From positions 1 through 37,149 of the IMG/VR virus record IMGVR_UViG_3300025030_000275: a DNA stretch of 37,149 nucleotides; one strand, 5' to 3'. This DNA comes from a virus. Shown piece by piece: positions 7,737 to 14,903 of the stretch. A program made the position numbers and the translations under genes. The notes under the pieces were generated by a model that saw nothing but the letters and a program-made list of their open reading frames with translations, was not told where the DNA came from and made no database searches. Each line of letters opens with the position of its first letter. The first letter of the stretch is position 1.

Positions 7737-8473
7737 TGGCGCTCAAAATCGTCACCCCACCGCTGACCGAGCCGATCACGATCTCAGACGTCGAGGCGCA
7801 GATCCAATTCGCCCTCCCTGATGACCAGGAGACTCTCGTCGAGGGGTACATCGTGGCCGTGCGGCAGAAGGTCGAGCTCGCACTTCGCCGGGCGCTGGTG
7901 ACCCAGACCCACGACCTGACGATGCACGAGTTCCCGGCGCCCCATGCGCGCAACCCGTTTGCAGCCATCGAGATCCCCCTTCCCCCGCTGCAATCGGTGA
8001 CCATCACCTATCTCTCAACAGCCGGCACGATGACCGCTCTCGATGCCGCCGATTACGTTGTGGATACCGACAGTACGCCGGGGAGGGTGACGCCTGCCTA
8101 TGGCAAGACATGGCCCGCAACGCTCGATTACCCGGGCGCCGTGCGGGTGCAATTCGTGGCGGGCTATGGTGGCCCATTGGCATGGGACGCGGCTCGGGTC
8201 TACCTGGTTGACGAGCGCATGCTCTACACCAACGGGACCACGTACCGCAAAACGGCCACCTCTGCCGCGGGAGTCCTGCCGACCGACGCGACGAAATGGG
8301 TGGTTGATCATCCCGGCTATGCCGTGCCGCAGTGCATCCGCAATTGGATGCTGCTGAACACGGCGAACCTGTACGAGAACAGGGAAACCATTATCATCGG
8401 GTCCATCAATTCCGAACTCGACACGCTTGCCGACTCGCTGCTCGATCCGGAGAGATGGGAGGTAAGGGTTTGA
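7736..8473 (+). CDS. Head-tail connector, gp6-like adaptor with an inserted domain
   Basis: This 245-residue protein resembles the gp6 or phiE125 gp8 type adaptor that binds below the portal. The N-terminal EPITISDVEAQI (12-23) and VEGYIVAVRQKVELALRRAL (35-54) match the family helices, and PQCIRNWMLLNTANLYENRE (198-217) matches the usual C-terminal helix ending in YENRE. Between VQFVAGYG (138-145) and that helix lies about 40 extra residues (149-190) with the pattern W-x5-YLVDERMLYTNGTTYRKT-x12-PTDATKW. This looks like a small carbohydrate-binding-type beta module. The usual family is around 45 residues shorter. The stop overlaps the next start as TTGA. Confidence 0.78.
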   Translation: MALKIVTPPLTEPITISDVEAQIQFALPDDQETLVEGYIVAVRQKVELALRRALVTQTHDLTMHEFPAPHARNPFAAIEIPLPPLQSVTITYLSTAGTMTALDAADYVVDTDSTPGRVTPAYGKTWPATLDYPGAVRVQFVAGYGGPLAWDAARVYLVDERMLYTNGTTYRKTATSAAGVLPTDATKWVVDHPGYAVPQCIRNWMLLNTANLYENRETIIIGSINSELDTLADSLLDPERWEVRV

Positions 8474-8676
8474 GCGTTCAAGGAGTTTTATGTTTCATGG
8501 GGTTCCATCGCTGGTCCCATCGTTCGATCCATCAAGAATGGTTCTTTGGCGATGACGGATATGCCATTGCAGCGGTCCTGGACAGATGTGGGTGTGGGAA
8601 AACTCGGATTGCACCTGGCGGAGAGTCCAGGCTTACGCGATGGGTAGTGCTGGAACAATACGGCGGGCGGAATTAA
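8470..8676 (+). CDS. Small Cys-containing protein between connector genes
   Basis: The reading frame starts either at TTG 8470 (overlapping the adaptor stop, GGAGG about eight bases upstream; 68 residues) or at ATG 8497 (AAGGAG about 11 bases upstream; 59 residues). The product has GFHRWSHRS near its start, an aromatic middle (HQEWFFGDD) and RCGCGKTR, like small single zinc-knuckle proteins. The stop overlaps the next gene start (TAATG), which supports translation of this frame. The function is unknown. Confidence 0.5.
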   Translation: MSVQGVLCFMGFHRWSHRSIHQEWFFGDDGYAIAAVLDRCGCGKTRIAPGGESRLTRWVVLEQYGGRN

Positions 8677-9020
8677 TGCGCGCCGGAAAACTTCGCCACC
8701 GCATCAAACTTCAGACCAAATCCGCCGGCACTGCGGACGGCTACGGCGGACAGGCCGACGTTTGGGCGGACACCTACACCAATATTGCCGCATCCGTGGA
8801 TCCTCTTTCCGGCCGCGAGCTGCTGGCGGCGCAGGCGGTCCAGAACGAAAGCCGGTTCAAAATCACCACGCGGTTCATCGCCGGGTTCAACCCGATAACG
8901 GCACCCGCCATGCGGATCGTCTTCGGAACCAGAGTCTTCAACATCGTCGACGCGACGAACATCGAAGAGCGTAGCCGTCAAATCGAATTCATTTGCTCGG
9001 AAGGGCTCGCACAGGGGTAA
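8676..9020 (+). CDS. Head closure / head-tail joining protein
   Basis: The start at 8676 overlaps the preceding stop by one base; the protein is 114 residues. It begins MRAGKLRHRIKLQ and continues with DGYGGQADVWADTYTNIAASV and LSGRELLAAQAV, the recognisable pattern of SPP1 gp16-like head closure proteins. These form a ring that closes the connector after DNA packaging. The size and the position after the gp6-like adaptor are as expected. Confidence 0.85.
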   Translation: MRAGKLRHRIKLQTKSAGTADGYGGQADVWADTYTNIAASVDPLSGRELLAAQAVQNESRFKITTRFIAGFNPITAPAMRIVFGTRVFNIVDATNIEERSRQIEFICSEGLAQG

Positions 9021-9023
9021 GCG

Positions 9024-9368
9024 ATGGCAGTTGAAGGAGACATTCATACGATCCTTGCCGCGCTTGTTTCCAACCGGTGCTATGCGCTGGTTGCTCCAGA
9101 ATCGGCGGCGCGCCCGTACATCGTTTTCCAGGTCATAAGCAACCCGACGCTGAACGATCTGGATGGTGACGTGGGGATCAGTAACCGCCGCTTCCAGGTC
9201 GACGTGTGGGCCGACACCTACGGCGCAGCCAAGGCCCTCGGCAAAACCGCCGCAACCTCATTGACCGCCGCCGGACACTTGAAGCTGGGGGATAACCCCG
9301 ACCAGCGCGACGCGGAAACGAAAACTTTTTGTGCCAGCTCGGATTATAGCGTTTGGGGGGAGTCGTGA
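9024..9368 (+). CDS. Tail terminator-like protein, DUF3168 type
   Basis: This 114-residue protein has the DUF3168-like pattern: an N-terminal helix with DIHTILAAL, then RPYIVFQVIS, a short acidic turn, and RRFQVDVWADTYGAAKAL, with a final strand around the cysteine near the C-terminus. Proteins of this type cap the tail tube and join it to the head. It follows the head closure gene by three bases and overlaps the next start (GTGA). Confidence 0.8.
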   Translation: MAVEGDIHTILAALVSNRCYALVAPESAARPYIVFQVISNPTLNDLDGDVGISNRRFQVDVWADTYGAAKALGKTAATSLTAAGHLKLGDNPDQRDAETKTFCASSDYSVWGES

Positions 9369-9622
9369 CAGAGCGCAAACAGCGGATGCTGACGGATGCC
9401 GACGTGGAGGCAATAGCCGACGCGCTGAAGACCCATTCGGCCTGCAACATGGGCCTGACGCCGGCAGAAGTCACCACGCTCAAGCGGTTCCTTGGCGCTT
9501 TTAACAAGGCGGCGGGGATCGTCGGGACGCTGGTGTTGACGGCCATCGTTGCCGGAATGATCGCCATGTTCACTAAAGGATTTTGGACCACACTGATTAC
9601 CGGCGCCAAGGCTGCAAAATAA
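9365..9622 (+). CDS. Single-pass membrane protein in the tail operon
   Basis: The likely start is GTG 9365, overlapping the previous stop. The 85-residue product has an acidic soluble N-terminus (LTDADVEAIADALKTH), a lone cysteine, then a membrane segment (about residues 50-72, GIVGTLVLTAIVAGMIAMFT) and a short basic tail. Similar small proteins are common in phage tail operons and usually have no assigned role. A holin role is conceivable from the shape but not supported by its location. Confidence 0.6.
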   Translation: MTERKQRMLTDADVEAIADALKTHSACNMGLTPAEVTTLKRFLGAFNKAAGIVGTLVLTAIVAGMIAMFTKGFWTTLITGAKAAK

Positions 9623-9642
9623 CTTCTCAAGGAGACATCACA

Positions 9643-10344
9643 ATGAAACGATTTACCGCTTTCCTCAGCTTCATCCTCCGCGCGCCGCTCATGCTCATGT
9701 TGTCGGTCGGCGCAGGCGCGCAGCTCGCCAAAAACACCAAGCATTACATCGCCACCGGCACCGGTGCTGCTATCACCGTCACCGCTATCAGCAAGGCGTT
9801 TCGCGCCGAGGTGACCGGGACACATGCACTTGCCAAGGGCGACCGGGTGACGTTTGCATCAGTTGCCGGAATGACCGAGATGAACGGGCTGACCGGCACC
9901 GTCATGGCCGTGACCGGCACCACGGCTTTCGTGGTTGATATCGATTCCCGCGCCTTCACCACCTACACCTCAGCCGGGACCGCGACGCCGGTCACATGGA
10001 CCCAGATCAAGGGTATCAAAGGTGTCAACCCTTCCGGCGCATCCATCGCCACAAACGACATTTCCGACCTCGAAAGCGACAGCGCGGAATTCAATTTTGG
10101 CCTGCCCGATGCGGGCACCTGGACCGAGGATATCCACATCCTAGAATCCGACCCCGGCCAGATCGCCGCGCTCGCATCCTATGATGCCGGGTTGGTCAAG
10201 GACCACAAGATCGTCACCACCACAAAAACCCGCACGTTTAGCGCTGGCGTCACCAAGTGGCCGAACATCCCGACCGCGACAGTTGGCGGCGTTCAGACCG
10301 GCAGCGCAGAATACAAGATCTCTGGCGTGGTTGTTGTCTCTTAA
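9643..10344 (+). CDS. Major tail tube protein with an inserted beta domain
   Basis: The start at 9643 has a good ribosome binding site (CAAGGAGAC) and gives 233 residues. After about residue 118 the protein reads like a lambda gpV-type tube subunit (WTQIKGIKGVNPSG, ISDLESDSAEF, GLPDAGTWTEDIHI). Residues 40-116 contain VTGTHALAKGDRVTFASVAG and a later TYTSAGTATP, which look like the small beta domain annotated as FCCH-like in many phage proteins. The first 26 residues are basic then strongly hydrophobic (FLSFILRAPLMLMLSVGAGA), like a signal sequence. That is odd for a cytoplasmically assembled tube. A UUCG hairpin follows the gene, as expected for a very highly expressed gene. Confidence 0.8.
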   Translation: MKRFTAFLSFILRAPLMLMLSVGAGAQLAKNTKHYIATGTGAAITVTAISKAFRAEVTGTHALAKGDRVTFASVAGMTEMNGLTGTVMAVTGTTAFVVDIDSRAFTTYTSAGTATPVTWTQIKGIKGVNPSGASIATNDISDLESDSAEFNFGLPDAGTWTEDIHILESDPGQIAALASYDAGLVKDHKIVTTTKTRTFSAGVTKWPNIPTATVGGVQTGSAEYKISGVVVVS

Positions 10345-10349
10345 CCTCT

Positions 10350-10365
10350 CCCGCCTTCGGGCGGG
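10350..10365 (+). terminator. UUCG hairpin after the tail tube gene
   Basis: CCCGCC-TTCG-GGCGGG is a perfect 6-bp stem closed by the very stable C(UUCG)G tetraloop. No T run follows, so it more likely stabilises the 3' end of the tube message or marks a processing point than stops transcription. Confidence 0.5.
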
Positions 10366-10388
10366 GACTTCCTCTTAAAGGATCGAAA

Positions 10389-10736
10389 ATGGCACATCTT
10401 GACAAGGCATCAATATTGGCGGCACCGGACCTCAAGCGCGAGATCGTCCCGGTTCCCGAGTGGGGCGAGGATGCAACCGTCATCATCGGCGAGCTTTCCG
10501 CAACCGACCGCGTGGCGTTTTCCGAGTGTGTCGGTGCGAAGGAAAACGAGCATCGGCATTACACCGCGCTTGGCTTGACCTATTTCATTATCAACGAGGA
10601 CGGTACGAGGACTTTTGAAGATTCCGAAGCTGAGCTTCTAGCTGGGAAAAATGTCAACGTGCTGCTCCGGCTTTTCGAAGTGGCAAAAAAGCTCAACGGG
10701 CTCCACGCGGCCGTCGAGGATGTTGAAAAAAACTAA
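10389..10736 (+). CDS. Tail assembly chaperone, G-like (zero-frame product)
   Basis: This 115-residue protein fits the lambda gpG position: after the tube gene and before the tape measure, where such chaperones coat and load the tape measure protein. The start at 10389 follows AAAGGATCG. The protein is acidic with the helical pattern ATDRVAFSECVGAKE and NVLLRLFEVAKKLNG. It ends with the codons gaA AAA AAC TAA, placing a canonical slippery heptamer on the last two sense codons. A minority of ribosomes should shift back one base and continue into the following frame (10733-11050), giving a 220-residue G-T type fusion. Confidence 0.85.
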   Translation: MAHLDKASILAAPDLKREIVPVPEWGEDATVIIGELSATDRVAFSECVGAKENEHRHYTALGLTYFIINEDGTRTFEDSEAELLAGKNVNVLLRLFEVAKKLNGLHAAVEDVEKN

Positions 10737-10774
10737 GGGGCCAGCCTGAGCGATTGTTTGCTTTTCGGCTGGCC
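10727..10774 (+). promoter_or_regulatory. Programmed -1 ribosomal frameshift signal
   Basis: The heptamer A AAA AAC lies at 10727-10733 in the correct phase (codons AAA at 10728 and AAC at 10731). Five bases downstream a perfect inverted repeat begins, GGCCAGCC (10739-10746) and GGCTGGCC (10767-10774), with a 20-base loop. Slippage places the ribosome on CTA at 10733, which opens the downstream frame without any stop until 11048. Slippery site, spacing, stem and gene context all match the G/GT-type system of long-tailed phages. Confidence 0.93.
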
Positions 10775-11050
10775 AGGCAGTGCGGCTACCCTCACCCGCG
10801 CATGATGCTGGCGCAGATGACCAGTTCTGAGTTTGGCGAGGCGTTGGCTTACGACAGGATCGACCCTTGCGGCGAGTACCGCAACGAGAGAAGGCACGGA
10901 CAGCACATGGCCATGCTCGCCAATTTCAACCTCAACCTTGACGAGCCTGCCAAGCCGGTTGAGTTTATGAATTTCATGAACCAGCCGGAAGAACCAGATC
11001 TGACTCCGGAGCAAATCGAGGCGCGGTTAGACAGGATTTTCGGGGGCTGA
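10733..11050 (+). CDS. Tail assembly chaperone, T-like extension made by frameshifting
   Basis: This frame has no good start of its own near its beginning; a TTG at 10754 lacks a ribosome binding site. It is entered from the upstream chaperone by a -1 shift and adds 105 residues to the 115 encoded upstream. The segment contains RLARQCGYPHPRMMLAQMTS, ALAYDRIDPCGE and a C-terminal LTPEQIEARLDRIFGG, similar to the T domains that bind the tape measure and tube protein. Stop at 11048-11050; the next gene starts one base later. Confidence 0.88.
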   Translation, partial: LRGQPERLFAFRLARQCGYPHPRMMLAQMTSSEFGEALAYDRIDPCGEYRNERRHGQHMAMLANFNLNLDEPAKPVEFMNFMNQPEEPDLTPEQIEARLDRIFGG

Positions 11051-11051
11051 C

Positions 11052-11519
11052 GTGGGCGACATCAAGACGGGGAACATCCAAATCACCGGCCTCGCCGATC
11101 TCGAAAAGAGGTTGCTGGCGTTCAGCGACAAGCTGGCGCGGAATGTGATGGGCGGGGCGATCCGCGCCGGTGCCGTGGTCATCCAGAAGGAAGCTCGGGC
11201 GAAGTGCCCGGTAGGCGCTGACGCTCACTGGCTGGGGAAAAAGGGGCAGAAGGGCCGCGTGCTGATCCAGCCGGGCGAGCTTAAAAGGAAAGGTATCCGT
11301 GTACGATCGGCGCCCCGGAAGAAAAGGTCAGTGCCGATTGAATACTGGGTCTACGTTTCAAAGCGGTATTGGTACTGGAAGTTTCAGGAATTCGGGACTG
11401 CGAAGATGGCAGCTCAACCGTTCCTGAGGCCGGCATTTGACGAGACGAAAGAGAAAGCGACCGAGGCAGTGCGCGATTACCTGGCGAAACGGATAGAGAA
11501 AGAGGCGGCTAAATTATGA
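11052..11519 (+). CDS. HK97 gp10-like tail protein
   Basis: This 155-residue protein starts with GTG. It has the gp10-like pattern: an N-terminal ITGLADLEKRLLAF, then RAGAVVIQKEARAKCPVG, a basic middle, and the diagnostic FQEFGTAKMAAQPFLRPAFD (about residues 115-135). Such proteins act in head-tail or tail completion. In HK97-type maps the gene usually lies before the tube gene. Here it sits after the frameshifted chaperones and directly before the tape measure, a small rearrangement. The stop overlaps the tape measure start (ATGA). Confidence 0.82.
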   Translation: MGDIKTGNIQITGLADLEKRLLAFSDKLARNVMGGAIRAGAVVIQKEARAKCPVGADAHWLGKKGQKGRVLIQPGELKRKGIRVRSAPRKKRSVPIEYWVYVSKRYWYWKFQEFGTAKMAAQPFLRPAFDETKEKATEAVRDYLAKRIEKEAAKL

Positions 11520-13678
11520 GCGGACAGTTGGGCGAACTCGTCATATCTCTAAAAGCCGACATGGCGCGATTTCAAAACGACATGGGCAAGGCGAACAGGA
11601 CCGCCCAGGACAACGCCAAGGCGATCTCCGGCCACTTCGACGCCATGGGCAACACCATCAAATCCGTCACTGAGCTACTCGTTGGCTTCGCGGGCGCGGC
11701 GTCCTTCGGCGCCCTCATAAAATCATCCATCGACGCAGCCGACAGCATGAGCAAGATGAGTCAGAAAGTCGGCGTCAACATTCAAGAGCTTTCCGGTATG
11801 GCCTACGCCGGAAGTCTTGCGGACGTTTCTGTCGAGCAGCTCGCCAAGGGCATGGGCAAGCTGAACAAAGCGATGTACGACGCGCAGCAGGGCGGCAAGG
11901 CTTCTGTTGACACCTTCAAGGCGCTCGGTGTCTCCGTTGTCGATGCGTCCGGCAAGCTCCGCAAGTCCGATGAAGTCATGTTTGATGTCGCGGATCGGTT
12001 CGCCGGGATGGAGGACGGCGCGGCAAAGACGGCGCTTGCGATGGAGGTATTCGGCAAGGCTGGCGCTGACATGATCCCCCTCCTTAATGGCGGGTCCAGA
12101 GGGTTGAGAGATGCGACCGACGAGGCGCGGCGGTTCGGGCTGGTGCTGGATGCCGAAGCCGGGAAGCAGGCCGAAGCGTTCAACGACAATCTCACCCGGC
12201 TAAAGTCGCAGGCGCAGGGCGCAGCGCTGGCGTTTTCCAACGAGATGTTGCCGTCGCTGATATCCGTGAGCGATGCCATGGTGAAGAACGGCGCAGGCGG
12301 GGCCGCCATATTCGGAAAGGCGATCTCTGAGACGGTGCGCTCGATCCAAGAAGCCACCGTGTACTGGTCCGTGTTCGCTGACAAGATCGGCGCATGGAAT
12401 GATACCGGGGGGCTCCTTGGTCACGCCTTCAGCAGCAAGAAAGCTGCAGATTACAAAAAGCAACTTCAGGATATTGCCATAGCAGAGGCGCAGCAACTAG
12501 CCGAGATTGCGGCGGCGCACAGCAAGGCCGTTGCGCCCGTTATACCCGGCAGTGGTGGCGGTCAAGGGCCGGATATGGCGGCCGCCGCCAGGGCCGCCGC
12601 TGATGCCCGCGCAAGGGAAGAGGCTGTTAGGCAGTCGAAGGTTGCAGGGTCTCGGATCAAAGATCAGAAGGATTTAGCCGCCGCGGCAAAGCTGGCAAAC
12701 GACCAGCTAAGAGAAATGTCCCGACTGCTGGAAGGAGATGCGCGGAGGGATGGCGACCTTGCCGGGTTCGGTTCCGGCTTGCTCGATAACCAGCTCATCG
12801 CGCCCGCCCCGCAGGATGCCAAGTTCAGCTTACTCGGGAAAAGCGAGACGATGGGGTACGCCGGGAATGCCACGGACCTGGGAGCGCCGCCGGTAGCCGA
12901 CCCCGCAATCGCCAAAGCTCAGTACGCCGCAATCATGGCACAGGGTGACGCGCAGAAAGAACAGCTGCTCCAGCTGGAAACTTGGCGAGCTGAAGACCTG
13001 GCTATTATCGAATCTTGGGACAACAAGACCCTCGATGCAGCGGAAAGGGTCAAGAAGGCAAAGCTCAAAATCGACCGCGACTATGCCGAGGCCAAAAAGA
13101 AGATCGATTCCGCATCCACCGAGGCCTCCGCGAACTCGCTACAAAGCAGCATGGGCCAGATCGGCAACATGCTGATGCAGGGCGGCAAGCAGCAATTCAA
13201 GGCCGGGAAAGAGATCGGCAAAATGATGATCGCCATTGACACGGCCAAGGCGGCCTCTGCGGCGTTTGCAGGGGCCGCGGCGGCAGGCGGTCCTTGGGGC
13301 GTTGCGATGGGCGTTGCGGCAGGCATCGCGGCAATGGGTGTCGGCACGATGAACATGGCGCGGCTTGACTCCATCCCCTACACACCGAGTGCGGCGGGCG
13401 GCTACGACATTCCTTCTGGAGTCAACCCGCTCACCCAGCTCCATGAGGAGGAAATGGTTCTTCCGAAGGGCTACGCGAACGTCATCCGCGACATGGCGAA
13501 GAATGGCGGGGGCGGGTCACGTCAGGCCGTGGAGGTGACGCAGGTGTTCCAGATCTCCCCCGGCCTAAACGGGGCCGTTCAAGCGGAGATCCAGAGGGCC
13601 GCGCCGATGTTGATGAGGATGTCCGTCCAGGGCGTAAAGAACGCCATGCGTAGCGGTGACTTCCAGGGAGTGAATTAA
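11516..13678 (+). CDS. Tail tape measure protein
   Basis: This 720-residue protein sets tail length. The N-terminus (GELVISLKADMARFQNDM) and the following helical stretch with KMSQKVGVNIQELSGMAYAG (about residues 80-100) match tape measure proteins of lambda-like siphoviruses. Coiled-coil stretches (about 350-410 and 470-540), an Ala/Gly-rich hydrophobic patch (about 575-620) and a short C-terminal domain with HEEEMVLP follow. With the commonly used ratio of about 0.15 nm per residue, the tail would be roughly 105-110 nm long. No peptidase or lysozyme insert is seen. The overlapping stop and start codons on both sides show tight coupling. Confidence 0.92.
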   Translation: MSGQLGELVISLKADMARFQNDMGKANRTAQDNAKAISGHFDAMGNTIKSVTELLVGFAGAASFGALIKSSIDAADSMSKMSQKVGVNIQELSGMAYAGSLADVSVEQLAKGMGKLNKAMYDAQQGGKASVDTFKALGVSVVDASGKLRKSDEVMFDVADRFAGMEDGAAKTALAMEVFGKAGADMIPLLNGGSRGLRDATDEARRFGLVLDAEAGKQAEAFNDNLTRLKSQAQGAALAFSNEMLPSLISVSDAMVKNGAGGAAIFGKAISETVRSIQEATVYWSVFADKIGAWNDTGGLLGHAFSSKKAADYKKQLQDIAIAEAQQLAEIAAAHSKAVAPVIPGSGGGQGPDMAAAARAAADARAREEAVRQSKVAGSRIKDQKDLAAAAKLANDQLREMSRLLEGDARRDGDLAGFGSGLLDNQLIAPAPQDAKFSLLGKSETMGYAGNATDLGAPPVADPAIAKAQYAAIMAQGDAQKEQLLQLETWRAEDLAIIESWDNKTLDAAERVKKAKLKIDRDYAEAKKKIDSASTEASANSLQSSMGQIGNMLMQGGKQQFKAGKEIGKMMIAIDTAKAASAAFAGAAAAGGPWGVAMGVAAGIAAMGVGTMNMARLDSIPYTPSAAGGYDIPSGVNPLTQLHEEEMVLPKGYANVIRDMAKNGGGGSRQAVEVTQVFQISPGLNGAVQAEIQRAAPMLMRMSVQGVKNAMRSGDFQGVN

Positions 13679-14322
13679 TGATTTTCGACTTCCCCGCAAT
13701 AATCCCGAACGCCGCGACATGGGGGCTGGTCGCCAACACGACGAGCTCCCGAAGCGAGCTGAACGGCGTCGGACAGGACTTCGCGCTTCCGGGTGATTTC
13801 TGGAAAGGGACGCTCACCTTCACCAACGTCAAGCCGCCACGGTCAAATGTGCTGTGCGCGTTCATAGCAAGCCTTCGCGGCAAGTCTGGCCGGTTCACCA
13901 TGACGCCCCCCGGATATCGCGGTCCCGCATCCGGCGAGCTCGGCGACATTTCCGCGTTGTGGGCATCGGGCGGATCGATCACAACTTACTCGCCTGCGGT
14001 AAAAGCGGACTCGACCATCATCACCGCCGACTCGACGTTGACGGCAGACGCTACCCGTTACTGGCTGTCTATCGGGGATTACATCGAGGTGCTGGGCGAG
14101 CTCAAGATGGTCACCGCGTCAGTGACAGACCCCGGTGCCGGGACCTGTGCAATATCCTTCGTGCCGCCGCTTCGCCAGGCCGTTCCCTCCGGAACGCCAA
14201 TCATCACCGCCCAGCCAAAATGCCGGATGAAGCTGTCGGACAATAACCAGGCGCAATGGCCCGTTCAGCCGGGGAAAATCTATGCGTTTTCCATGGGCAT
14301 CGAGGAGGCGATTGATTTATGA
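13678..14322 (+). CDS. Minor tail / tail-tip protein
   Basis: This 214-residue protein follows the tape measure with a one-base overlap (TAATG), where distal tail proteins are encoded. The N-terminal FPAIIPNAATWGLVANTTSS and LTFTNVKPPR look like the start of a distal tail beta-sandwich. The second half has repeated strands (DSTIITADSTLTADATRYWL) and ends with QWPVQPGKIYAFSMGIEEA. No enzyme motif is seen. The identification is by position and general beta-rich character. Confidence 0.68.
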   Translation: MIFDFPAIIPNAATWGLVANTTSSRSELNGVGQDFALPGDFWKGTLTFTNVKPPRSNVLCAFIASLRGKSGRFTMTPPGYRGPASGELGDISALWASGGSITTYSPAVKADSTIITADSTLTADATRYWLSIGDYIEVLGELKMVTASVTDPGAGTCAISFVPPLRQAVPSGTPIITAQPKCRMKLSDNNQAQWPVQPGKIYAFSMGIEEAIDL

Positions 14323-14900
14323 GATCGGTCGACGCAGCCATACTAGCCGCCCTCTCGGCCCCCTCAGTCCGGTGCATCTATTTCGTCCGGCTTCACTTCG
14401 ATTCCGATACCGTCGCATGGCACAGCGGATTCGGGATCATCGCGCTGGACGGCTACAACTACGTTGGCACGGGCATTCTCAGCAGCGTTTCCGTTATCAA
14501 CGAAGATCCCGGCGTGAGGGCGGCGTCCGTCAACGTTGGCCTCTCCGGGGTCCCCGAATCGATAGTTACTGCGATGCTCAACGAGAAGTATCTGAACCGC
14601 GCGGGCTACGTTCATTTCGTCCCGCTCGATGATGGAGACCGCCCGGTCTCGGCCAGCCCCGTCTTGCTGTTCCGGGGATCGATGGATTCGATCAGCGGCA
14701 GGATCGGTAGTGAGTCGAGCTTTGTCGTGGCGCTAAAGTCGCGGCTGGCCGATTGGGACCGGCCACGGAAAATCCTTTACACCGATTCCCAGCAGCAAAA
14801 GCTCCACCCGGGCGATAAGGGGATGGAGTTCATCCCGCAAATCTCCAAGTCGAAAATCATCTGGCCGCGCGCAGCAGCCATGCTCGACCCGAGGGATTAG
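14319..14900 (+). CDS. Minor tail / hub protein (DUF2163-like)
   Basis: This 193-residue protein begins with RSVDAAILAALSAPSVRCIY and continues VRLHFDSDTVAWHSGFGII, followed by NYVGTGILSSVS. This pattern resembles tail hub proteins of the DUF2163 or similar type that lie between the tape measure and the fibre or tip protein. Its C-terminal third (FRGSMDSISGRIG, then LKSRLADWDRPRKILYTDS) fits that group. It overlaps the preceding gene by four bases (ATGA) and is followed after three bases by the large tip gene. Confidence 0.65.
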   Translation: MRSVDAAILAALSAPSVRCIYFVRLHFDSDTVAWHSGFGIIALDGYNYVGTGILSSVSVINEDPGVRAASVNVGLSGVPESIVTAMLNEKYLNRAGYVHFVPLDDGDRPVSASPVLLFRGSMDSISGRIGSESSFVVALKSRLADWDRPRKILYTDSQQQKLHPGDKGMEFIPQISKSKIIWPRAAAMLDPRD

Positions 14901-14903
14901 GAT

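Noticed and set aside
9178-9825. A 215-residue open frame on the minus strand
   Set aside because: It lies opposite four well-supported tail genes, has no ribosome binding site and shows no recognisable domain. It is a shadow of GC-rich coding sequence.
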